Below, in pieces: positions 6,682-12,845 of a stretch of 12,845 nucleotides of DNA. Under the pieces are notes generated by a model. It had not been told where the DNA came from. It saw nothing but the letters and a program-made list of their open reading frames with translations, and made no database searches. The first letter of the stretch is position 1, and each line of letters opens with the position of its first letter. The stretch comes from an uncultured Prevotellaceae bacterium. GTDB lineage: Bacteria > Bacteroidota > Bacteroidia > Bacteroidales > Bacteroidaceae. Both the position numbers and the translations under genes were made by a program. The DNA lies in contig CAMZHP010000068.1 of assembly GCA_947306845.1 (NCBI GenBank), forward strand, positions 1 through 12,845, written 5' to 3'.

Positions 6682-8661
6682 TTACCGTTTCTCTGGCAGG
6701 GGCGCGGGACCGTTCAGGGTGGGTGTCACGGGCAGAATATGCCCTTTCTTGTCGAAAGTGAGACGGTCGATGCACACCTCACGATGAGTGCCGGGCATGC
6801 CATTGCCTTTGTCCACATAGTTTTTGTTGATACGGTGATAGACGATATACCATTCGTCACGGTTGGGAATCTGTAGTATGCTGTTGTGCGCTGTACCGTA
6901 GATATGGTCCTCGGGTCTTTGTTCGATGACGCGGTAGTTTTGCTCATCGATGTTGATAGGCCCCAAAGGCGACTTCGCCGTGCCGTAGCATACGTGGTAG
7001 TTGGGCGAGCCGGTGTCGTCCACCGACCATAGGAAATAGTACGTTCCTTTTCGGAAGAATACGTAGGCTCCCTCACGGAAAGCCCATGTCTGCAGTGTTC
7101 CCCCTTGTGGGGTGAGCAGCGTGATGGTCTCCTTCTTCACCGAGAGCATGTCATCGTTGAGTTCTGCGCCAGCCATGAACCCATTGCCCCAGTAGAGATA
7201 GTGCTTGCCTGTTTTGGGGTCGTGGAACACATCGACGTCGATGGCCTGGCCACCATGCGCCGCCGCTGGACGGTCGGCATCGGTGATGATGGGTGCACCA
7301 CTGTCGGCAAACGGTCCTGTGGGGTTGTCGCTCACGGCCACTCCTATCTCTTTGCGGTTGGTTTTGGGGTTATGTGCAGAGAAATAGAAATAGTATTTGT
7401 ATGAGCCATCCTTTTGTTTCACTTCCTCGATGGCGGGTGCCCAGGCGTTGCCGCTGGCCCAACTCACCTGGTCGCTCTTCACGTCAAGCATCTTTCCCTC
7501 GTCAGTCCAGTCGATGAGGTTGGTGGAACTGAAGACACTGAAATCGTGCCCTCCCCAGCCGGGAGTGCCGTCAGTAGTGCTGTAGATGTAGTATTTCTTG
7601 GTCTTGTGGGAGTAAAGCACCTCAGGGTCAGCATGAAACCCCGTGAGAATGGGCTGTCGGTGATTGGCATACTCTTTGAGCAACCGCTCTTTCTCTGCCC
7701 GTGTGATGGGGATGATGGTGCCATGACGGGGGGTGAACTTGCCCTTTGTCTCCGTATTTTGTACAAAGCGGAAAGTCTTGAGGTCTTCAGACTTGCAGAA
7801 CTGGTAGTGGCCGTTGCCATAGCAGTCGTACATAATAATCCAACTTTTGCCATCAATGGCTTTGCATACACCGACACCTTCCACGGCCTCTTTTGTCTGC
7901 TCCACATGTCCCTCCAGCATCTGCCACTTATCTGTGAGGTGCTTGGCGACAGCCTGATAAATGCCTCGGCCTGACTCTTGCTTGTAGAAGAGGTGATAGA
8001 GCTGGTCGGCCTCGTTCCAAACTATGTCTCCGTCGATGGTGGCATTGCCTGCGTCGAAAAGCCATTGCGGCTCACCTTCTAGGTCGGTGAAGTCTTTGTT
8101 GGCATACTGGTAGTAAATCTTGTCGTAAGACTTTGGATCACTGGTGCGTAGGGAATAGAAGACCATGTATTTGCCCGCCTGATGGTCGTAGATGGTCTCA
8201 GGAGCCCACACCCGGATGACATTCTTCCACGTCTTGGTATAGCGTGTGGGGAAGTTGATGGCGGTATGCTGCCAGTGGATGAGGTCGTCCGACTTAAGCA
8301 GCACCATGCCTCGGTTGCTCGACCATCCATAACTGGAGCGCATGTCGGTGCAGACCATATAGAAAGTCTTCCCGTCCTCACAGCGCAGGATGTGAGGGTC
8401 GCGCACACATTGTGTCAAGGCAATGGTATCGCTTGAGATAACAGGCAGTCCATCGTTGAGGGGCGTGAAGTTGTAGCCGTCATCACTCAGTGCATAACAT
8501 ATCTGCTCATCCTCAGGGGCATTGCTGTTGAAATAAGTGAAGAGGTAGGCCACCATCTCGTCAGGGTCTTCCTGTCCTGCAGTCAAGACAGTGCTGGCCA
8601 ATGCAGTTTCAGAGAAAACGGCCATCAGCAGTATGACTAGAAATGTTTTTGCTTGATTCAT
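6682..8661 (-). CDS. Secreted tandem GH43-GH43 glycosidase (xylosidase/arabinofuranosidase type)
   Basis: 659 residues with an apparent Sec signal peptide (hydrophobic 6-20, likely cleavage after ALA at 22). Two five-bladed propeller domains of GH43 type follow. The N-terminal domain (about 35-325) has the base in RDPHI (Asp88), VWAPE (151-155), an Asp in TIDGDIVW (208-215) and Glu261 in VEGVG. The C-terminal domain (about 335-655) starts QPILTGFHADPE with Asp345, then NAWAPAIEE (406-413), DVDVF with Asp475/Asp477, REGAY with Glu530, and YGTAHNS with His592. Both domains therefore keep the three expected acidic residues and may both be active, perhaps on different linkages. One GH43 domain is the more common arrangement. 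GH43 enzymes remove xylose or arabinose from xylan or arabinan; the GH67 gene 28 nt upstream points to xylan. Which sugar each domain removes cannot be told from sequence. The absence of a lipobox Cys suggests a periplasmic location. Confidence 0.92.
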   Translation of the reverse strand: MNQAKTFLVILLMAVFSETALASTVLTAGQEDPDEMVAYLFTYFNSNAPEDEQICYALSDDGYNFTPLNDGLPVISSDTIALTQCVRDPHILRCEDGKTFYMVCTDMRSSYGWSSNRGMVLLKSDDLIHWQHTAINFPTRYTKTWKNVIRVWAPETIYDHQAGKYMVFYSLRTSDPKSYDKIYYQYANKDFTDLEGEPQWLFDAGNATIDGDIVWNEADQLYHLFYKQESGRGIYQAVAKHLTDKWQMLEGHVEQTKEAVEGVGVCKAIDGKSWIIMYDCYGNGHYQFCKSEDLKTFRFVQNTETKGKFTPRHGTIIPITRAEKERLLKEYANHRQPILTGFHADPEVLYSHKTKKYYIYSTTDGTPGWGGHDFSVFSSTNLIDWTDEGKMLDVKSDQVSWASGNAWAPAIEEVKQKDGSYKYYFYFSAHNPKTNRKEIGVAVSDNPTGPFADSGAPIITDADRPAAAHGGQAIDVDVFHDPKTGKHYLYWGNGFMAGAELNDDMLSVKKETITLLTPQGGTLQTWAFREGAYVFFRKGTYYFLWSVDDTGSPNYHVCYGTAKSPLGPINIDEQNYRVIEQRPEDHIYGTAHNSILQIPNRDEWYIVYHRINKNYVDKGNGMPGTHREVCIDRLTFDKKGHILPVTPTLNGPAPLPEKR

Positions 8662-8689
8662 ATCTATAATGTCTTTGCTGTAATGGTCC

Positions 8690-10654
8690 TTATTTGTCGT
8701 AACCGTAAGCGGGATTCTCGTACATCGAGATGTTGATCTTGTAGCGCATCATCTCGTCGAGGTTGTGGATGGGGTGCTCCACATCGTTGGGGATGGGGAG
8801 GTTCGAGAACTGCTGGAAATAGAGCAGGCAGGCATCGCGCCACCATACGGCGTCGCGGGTCTGGATGCGTAGTTTCCGTTGCACTTCATCGAAGCGCTGT
8901 GCGTCCACATAGGGCTTCATGTTGTCCCAGATTGTTAGGAACTGCCTCGTCTGATGTACGCCCTGGTCGTATTTGTGGCATAGCTCATCCCAGAATGTGC
9001 GTCCGCTTTTCATCTTATGGTTCCATGACACATGATGGAACCAAGCTAGGAACTCCTCCGGGCAGGTGCTGATGTCATTGAGGCGGGCACTGAGGCCAGC
9101 GGGATATTGCTCCACGGCTTTGCTGCCCTGAAGTGTGCGGTCGAAGCCCAGTCCGATGGAGTCAGCACGGTGATAATACTGTGGTGTCCAGTCACGTCGT
9201 ATGCCCGGAACGTCATACCAGGGTTCGGGCCCGTAGTGGTGGCCACCGGCGAAGATATGGTGCAAGCCCAATGGCATCATATAGTTGACACAAGCCTCAT
9301 GGCTCTCTGTCATTACCTGCGTCATCGGACGCACGATTCGCTCATCGTTGGAGAATGTCTGGCGCAGCCACTCGTCGGCGATGTACTCCGAAGTCAGCGT
9401 GGGGTCCCATGCTAGTCGGCCGAAGGCATACCAGTTGGCTTGTGCGAAGTGGTGGCCGCACCAGTTGGTGTCGGTTCCGATGTTGGCTACACCAGCCATC
9501 GCTTTCAGCTTGTTCGGCTGTACATAGGAGAAGAACTCTCTCCACATGGGTGCCAGGAATACCAGATGGTTGGCGGCGCCGAGGTATTCCTGCGTGATTT
9601 GGAATTCCACCATCACAGGTGTCTTTTGGGCAGCGGTGAAGAGCGGACTGTATGGTTCGCGTGGCTGGAAGTCCACGGGTCCGTTTTTCACTTGCAGGAT
9701 GACGTTGTCGTGGAACTGTCCCTCGAGGGGCATGAACTCCTCATACGCCTGTCTTGCCCTGTCCTTGCTCTGCGGGTTGTAGACAAAAGCCCTCCACATC
9801 ACGATGCCTCCATGTTTGCGCAGGATGTCCGCCATCATGTTGGCTCCGTCGGCATGTGTACGTCCGAAATCACAGGGACCGGGCTCTCCCTCTGAGTTGG
9901 CCTTCACCAGGAAACCGCCAAAGTCGGGTATCAGCTGGTAGATCTCTGCCACCTTTTTCTTCCACCAGCCCACCACCTGTGGGTTGAGTGGGTCGGCAGT
10001 CTCCAACCCACCTAATTTGATGGGTGAGGCGAAGTTGACGGAGAGATATACCTTGATGCCGTAAGGGCGCAGCCAACCCGCAATCTGTTTCACCTTTTGC
10101 AGGTTGTCGGTGGAAAGAGCTTCCGGCTTGGCATTCACATTGTTGAGTACAGTACCATTGATGCCGATGGAGGCATTGGCACGGGCATAGTATTTCATCT
10201 TCTCGGCATCAGGGAATTGGAAGATGCTCTTCCCTGCGAATCCACGCTCCACAGTGCCGTTGGGGTTGTCCCAGTGGTTGAGGATGCGCAGTTTATAGGC
10301 GGGCTTCTCGCTGATGCTCAGGTTGCTGACATCCTTTCCTGTCTGCTGCAGTCTCAGCAGATGGAAGGCGGCATAGAGCAGTCCAGCGTCATTAGATGCC
10401 TCGATGACGGTCTTGCCACCTTTCGTGGTGATGCAGAAGCCGTCCTTGGCGATTTTCTTCTGCTTCTTGAGCACTACGGCGCCTCCCAGCCAATGCTGTT
10501 TCAGTTCGTCCATAGCGGCGCATTTCACTCCGGACACGTCGCTATTGCCCTGTTTGTCGAAACGCAGCCACAGGGCGCTGCCGTCCTCGGCGCTCGCTGT
10601 CGTGGCGGCACTTAACAGGATGGCTGTCATCAAAGTACAAATAAAGGATTTCAT
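8690..10654 (-). CDS. Secreted GH67 alpha-glucuronidase
   Basis: 654 residues with a Sec signal peptide (cleavage probably after ASA at 22). GH67 enzymes remove (4-O-methyl)-alpha-glucuronic acid from the non-reducing end of xylo-oligosaccharides. The three catalytic acids are visible: Glu255 in ANSEGEPG (general acid), Asp328 in KNGPVDFQ and Glu356 in FQITQEYLG. Their spacing (73 and 28 residues) equals that of Glu292/Asp365/Glu393 as I recall them for the Cellvibrio japonicus enzyme. The order is an N-terminal beta domain (about 23-140), a central barrel (about 140-475) and a C-terminal helical domain. It is the first gene of a two-gene minus-strand unit with the tandem GH43 enzyme. Its upstream region is the second heptad/palindrome spacer, starting 4 nt before the ATG; no TTTG/TAnnTTTG promoter is found there on this strand. 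Confidence 0.96.
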   Translation of the reverse strand: MKSFICTLMTAILLSAATTASAEDGSALWLRFDKQGNSDVSGVKCAAMDELKQHWLGGAVVLKKQKKIAKDGFCITTKGGKTVIEASNDAGLLYAAFHLLRLQQTGKDVSNLSISEKPAYKLRILNHWDNPNGTVERGFAGKSIFQFPDAEKMKYYARANASIGINGTVLNNVNAKPEALSTDNLQKVKQIAGWLRPYGIKVYLSVNFASPIKLGGLETADPLNPQVVGWWKKKVAEIYQLIPDFGGFLVKANSEGEPGPCDFGRTHADGANMMADILRKHGGIVMWRAFVYNPQSKDRARQAYEEFMPLEGQFHDNVILQVKNGPVDFQPREPYSPLFTAAQKTPVMVEFQITQEYLGAANHLVFLAPMWREFFSYVQPNKLKAMAGVANIGTDTNWCGHHFAQANWYAFGRLAWDPTLTSEYIADEWLRQTFSNDERIVRPMTQVMTESHEACVNYMMPLGLHHIFAGGHHYGPEPWYDVPGIRRDWTPQYYHRADSIGLGFDRTLQGSKAVEQYPAGLSARLNDISTCPEEFLAWFHHVSWNHKMKSGRTFWDELCHKYDQGVHQTRQFLTIWDNMKPYVDAQRFDEVQRKLRIQTRDAVWWRDACLLYFQQFSNLPIPNDVEHPIHNLDEMMRYKINISMYENPAYGYDK

Positions 10655-10657
10655 TTG

Positions 10658-10713
10658 AGAATTAAGGATTAGGAATTAAGGATTAAGAATTAGGAATTAG
10701 GAATTTAGAATTA
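10658..10713 (+). repeat. Heptanucleotide array, copy 2 (8 units, RGRATTW)
   Basis: Eight 7-nt units in unbroken register: AGAATTA, AGGATTA, GGAATTA, AGGATTA, AGAATTA, GGAATTA, GGAATTT, AGAATTA. It runs directly into TGATTAC as in copy 1, giving the shared 14-mer AGAATTATGATTAC (10707-10720). The units have the same orientation in the window as those of copy 1. Because GH67 is on the minus strand, this array lies immediately upstream of the GH67 start codon. Confidence 0.93.
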
Positions 10714-10744
10714 TGATTACCCTTTTTAAGGGCTTACTAATCAT
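10713..10744. repeat. Palindrome, copy 2, bounded by ATGATTA/TAATCAT
   Basis: Perfect 7-bp outer arms ATGATTA (10713-10719) and TAATCAT (10738-10744). An inner hairpin CCCTT (10720-10724) / AAGGG (10728-10732) has a TTT loop, and there is a 5-nt bulge CTTAC on the right side only. The outer arms match those of copy 1 but the core is unrelated and shorter (32 against 82 nt). It could act as a weak RNA stem downstream of the chrA pair on the minus strand, but no T-run follows. Confidence 0.85.
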
Positions 10745-10811
10745 GAAACTCTATATGATGATTTTTATTTATTAATAGACATGAAACTCTGTATCTTTGT
10801 ATCTCTGTGTT
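10742..10811 (+). repeat. Degenerate AAACTCT-type repeats after palindrome 2
   Basis: The 11-mer CATGAAACTCT occurs at 10742-10752 and again at 10780-10790. After the second copy come degenerate heptads (GTATCTT, TGTATCT, CTGTGTT) to 10811. This occupies the same place relative to the palindrome as the AAACTCCY octamers in the trpC-trpA spacer, and shares the AAACTC core. TATCTTTG (10792-10799) resembles a -7 box but points away from any plus-strand gene. Confidence 0.65.
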
Positions 10812-10826
10812 GAATTAAAAACATAT

Positions 10827-11402
10827 TTAATACAGCAGGAGTAATCCGGCGAACCCGGCGAAGAGGAGCATGATGATGGGATTGATTTTCATGACTTTGG
10901 TGCCAACCCATGTGGCGATGAAGATGGCAACACTGATCCAGAAATGCCACGGGTTATCGCTGGGGGTGGAGAAATTCTCCTTGTTCATCAGCAACAGGGC
11001 GGCAGCGGCCAGCAAACCCACCACGGCGGGGCGAAGTCCTGCAAAAATACTCTCGATGAGCGGGGTGTGCATGTATTTGAGAAACAGCTTAGCGATGAGG
11101 ATCATCAAGATGAAGGAGGGGAGTACCAGCGCCAGGGTGGCTGTCGCACTGCCCAAAATCGCCATGGTGTGGCCCATCCCTGCGTTCTGCACTGCCGTGA
11201 AACCACAGTAAGTAGCGGAGTTGATGCCGATGGGACCAGGAGTCATTTGACTGATGGCCACGATGTTGGTGAACTCCGCCGATGTCATCCACCCATGGTG
11301 ATAGACCACTTCGGTCTGAATGAGCGACAGCATGCCGTAGCCGCCGCCGAAACCGAAAAGGCCTATCTCAAAAAAGGTGATGAACAGCGTGAGGAAAATC
11401 AT
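10827..11402 (-). CDS. Short-chain ChrA-family (CHR) membrane transporter subunit B
   Basis: 191 residues, about half the length of a full two-domain ChrA. One CHR domain: FEIGLFGFGGGYGM (11-24), an amphipathic EVV..GWMTSAEF segment (31-44), the ISQMTPGP motif (50-57), and GLRPAVV (122-128). Hydrophobic segments lie near 79-108, 118-138, 153-168 and 172-190. CHR proteins are named for chromate export, which in short forms needs two separate partner proteins of opposite topology; many family members have no proven substrate. The start overlaps the preceding chrA-type gene by 4 nt (ATGA), supporting a paired transporter. Substrate not inferred. Confidence 0.88.
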   Translation of the reverse strand: MIFLTLFITFFEIGLFGFGGGYGMLSLIQTEVVYHHGWMTSAEFTNIVAISQMTPGPIGINSATYCGFTAVQNAGMGHTMAILGSATATLALVLPSFILMILIAKLFLKYMHTPLIESIFAGLRPAVVGLLAAAALLLMNKENFSTPSDNPWHFWISVAIFIATWVGTKVMKINPIIMLLFAGFAGLLLLY

Positions 11403-11947
11403 TTCTCAGTGGGTTTTACGAGTTTTCCATACAGGTAGCCGCCTACTCCCGCGGCAAGGATTACCACCACGGGATTGATGTGCATCAGCCATATCGCCAA
11501 AGCACCGGCAATGGGTATCCAGCAGTTGGCCAGTGAGATTTTCGCACTGCGTGCCAAACTGAAGGTGGGGGCGGCGATGAGAGCCACCACGGCGGGTCGG
11601 ATGCCACGGAAGATGGCCTCCACTACGGGATTATCCTGGAAATTGGCGAAGAACATCGCGATGAGCAGGATAATGATGAACGAGGGGAGGGCGGTGCCCA
11701 ATGCCGAGCAAATGGCACCAGGCAACCGTCGTTTCTTGTATCCGATGAACACGCTCATATTGATGGCGAAAACTCCCGGACAGCTCTGCGCGATGGCGAT
11801 GATGTCGAGGAATTCTTCTTTAGAGAGCCATTTGTGTCTGTCCACCACCTCTGATTCTATCAGCGGAATCATGGCATATCCCCCACCGATGGTGAAACCA
11901 CCGATGCGGAAGAATGTCTTGAAACTGTCCCAATAGAACTTGTCCAT
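11399..11947 (-). CDS. Short-chain ChrA-family (CHR) membrane transporter subunit A
   Basis: 182 residues, a single CHR domain: FRIGGFTIGGGYAMIPLIESEVV (13-35, GGGYAM at 21-26), WLSKEEFLDI (40-49), AQSCPG (53-58) and GIRPAVVAL (115-123). Hydrophobic segments lie near 76-101, 109-131, 143-157 and 158-175. The first-half motif reads SCPGVFAIN where the partner has MTPGPIGIN, so the two halves are diverged and probably not interchangeable. It begins 7 nt after the purL stop and overlaps the next CHR gene by 4 nt, so purL and both CHR genes are probably cotranscribed. A heteromeric pair is inferred from the arrangement. Confidence 0.88.
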   Translation of the reverse strand: MDKFYWDSFKTFFRIGGFTIGGGYAMIPLIESEVVDRHKWLSKEEFLDIIAIAQSCPGVFAINMSVFIGYKKRRLPGAICSALGTALPSFIIILLIAMFFANFQDNPVVEAIFRGIRPAVVALIAAPTFSLARSAKISLANCWIPIAGALAIWLMHINPVVVILAAGVGGYLYGKLVKPTEK

Positions 11948-11954
11948 AGCCGGA

Positions 11955-12845
11955 TTATTGTTGCTGTTCTATCCAGCGGCGGGCGTTGACGAATGCCTCT
12001 ATCCACGGAGTTACCTCATCTTGGCGGCGGTCGGCGGGATACCAGCCACACTGCCAGGGATAGATGGCGCGCTCCAGGTGAGGCATCATGGCCAGGTGAC
12101 GGCCGTCGGCACTGCAGATGCCGGCCACGCTGTAATCGGAGCCATTGGGATTGCCGGGATAGCCGTCATAACTGTATTTGGCAATAATATGGTAGTCAGA
12201 TTCCTTTCCTGGGAGCGAGAACTTCCCTTCGCCGTGGGCCACCCAGATGCCTAGGCGGCAACCGCTGAGCGATCCGAGCATGATGCTGTCGTTCTGGGGA
12301 ATGGTAAGTCCGACGAAGTTGCTTTCAAACTTATGGGAGTCGTTGTGCAGCATGCGGGCACGCTCCTTGCCTTCAGTGCCGATGAGGTTGAGTTCCACCA
12401 TCAGCTGGCAACCGTTGCAGATACCAAGCGACAGGGTGTCGGGACGGGCATAAAATTTGTCGAGAGCTTCCTTGGCTTTGGGATTGTAGAGGAAGGCACC
12501 CGCCCATCCCTTGGCACTTCCCAGCACGTCGCTGTTGGAGAATCCGCCGCAGAAGACAATCATGGAGATATCGTCGAGTGTCTCGCGCCCGCTGATGAGG
12601 TCGGTCATCATCACGTCCTTCACATCGAAGCCGGCGAGATAGAGCGACCAGGCCATCTCACGCTCGCCGTTGGTGCCTTTTTCACGGATGATGGCGGCCT
12701 TGATGCCAGATGGCTTGCGGCGGTTGGCCTTGAGATAGTATTGCAGGAGCTTGCCCTGGAACTTGGCGGGGAAGCGCATCTGCAGCGGCTGCATCTTGTA
12801 GTTGTCGAAACGCTGGCGGGCACAGCCGTTGAAGCTCTGCTTGCG
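11955..12845 (-). CDS. purL: Phosphoribosylformylglycinamidine synthase (large form), C-terminal part
   Basis: The last 296 residues of PurL (FGAM synthase), frame open to the window edge; about three quarters of the usual roughly 1200-1300 residue protein lies outside. The visible part is the end of the synthetase half and the class I glutaminase domain, which supplies ammonia for FGAR to FGAM conversion in purine synthesis. REKGTNGEREMAW opens the glutaminase. The nucleophile Cys lies in LGICNGCQLM (codon at 12417-12419) and the His/Glu pair in MMPHLER. IWVAHGEGKF and the GYPGNPNGSDYSVAGI segment are typical. The fused glutaminase identifies the large single-chain PurL rather than the PurLQS type. 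The ATG at 12794 is internal. Confidence 0.96.
   Translation of the reverse strand, partial: RKQSFNGCARQRFDNYKMQPLQMRFPAKFQGKLLQYYLKANRRKPSGIKAAIIREKGTNGEREMAWSLYLAGFDVKDVMMTDLISGRETLDDISMIVFCGGFSNSDVLGSAKGWAGAFLYNPKAKEALDKFYARPDTLSLGICNGCQLMVELNLIGTEGKERARMLHNDSHKFESNFVGLTIPQNDSIMLGSLSGCRLGIWVAHGEGKFSLPGKESDYHIIAKYSYDGYPGNPNGSDYSVAGICSADGRHLAMMPHLERAIYPWQCGWYPADRRQDEVTPWIEAFVNARRWIEQQQ

Noticed and set aside
10792..10799. TATCTTTG as a plus-strand -7 promoter box.
   Set aside because: No TTTG at the right distance upstream, and every gene downstream on that side is on the minus strand.
10818..10825. Minus-strand TATGTTTT as a -7 box for GH67.
   Set aside because: One mismatch to TAnnTTTG, no -33 element within the end of the CHR gene, and about 165 nt from the start codon.

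Overview
The window looks like a chromosomal segment of a gut or rumen type Bacteroidales, most like Prevotella/Segatella. This rests on four things: a Bacteroidetes-type promoter (TTTG, 20 nt, TAnnTTTG), a trp operon in the order trpB-E-G-D-C-(F)-A, a SusA-like GH13 tail, and a GH67/GH43 xylan-degradation pair. The genus is inferred from gene content; no sequence search was run.

Layout: (1) 1-429 is the 3' end of a GH13 alpha-amylase/neopullulanase-type gene. (2) 430-778 is the trp control region, with a promoter, an 18-residue leader peptide carrying three consecutive Trp codons, a leader hairpin containing those codons, and a strong intrinsic terminator. Together these form a classical ribosome-mediated transcription attenuator. 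(3) 779-6646 is the plus-strand trp operon trpB, trpE, trpG, trpD, trpC, trpA. The first five genes overlap or nearly abut. trpF is absent, and where Bacteroides relatives carry it there is a 184-nt spacer of heptanucleotide repeats, a nested palindrome and an octanucleotide repeat. (4) 6682-10654 (minus strand) is a two-gene unit: a GH67 alpha-glucuronidase followed by a protein with two GH43 domains, both apparently secreted. (5) 10655-10826 is a second repeat-plus-palindrome spacer built on the same plan as the one in trp. (6) 10827-12845 (minus strand) is a tight cluster: the 3' end of purL, then two half-size ChrA-type transporter genes.

How the genes work together: TrpE/TrpG make anthranilate from chorismate. 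TrpD adds the phosphoribosyl group. The missing TrpF step would isomerise the product, TrpC closes the indole ring, and TrpA/TrpB make tryptophan. The leader couples transcription to charged tRNA-Trp supply, and TrpE keeps the Trp feedback motif. The GH67/GH43 pair would remove (methyl)glucuronic acid and arabinose/xylose decorations from xylo-oligosaccharides.

The least explained items are the two spacers sharing one architecture: an in-register RGRATTW heptad array, the identical junction AGAATTATGATTAC, a palindrome bounded by ATGATT(A)/(T)AATCAT with an unrelated core, and then an AAACTC-type repeat. One copy has supplied the last six codons and the stop of trpC and sits where trpF is missing.
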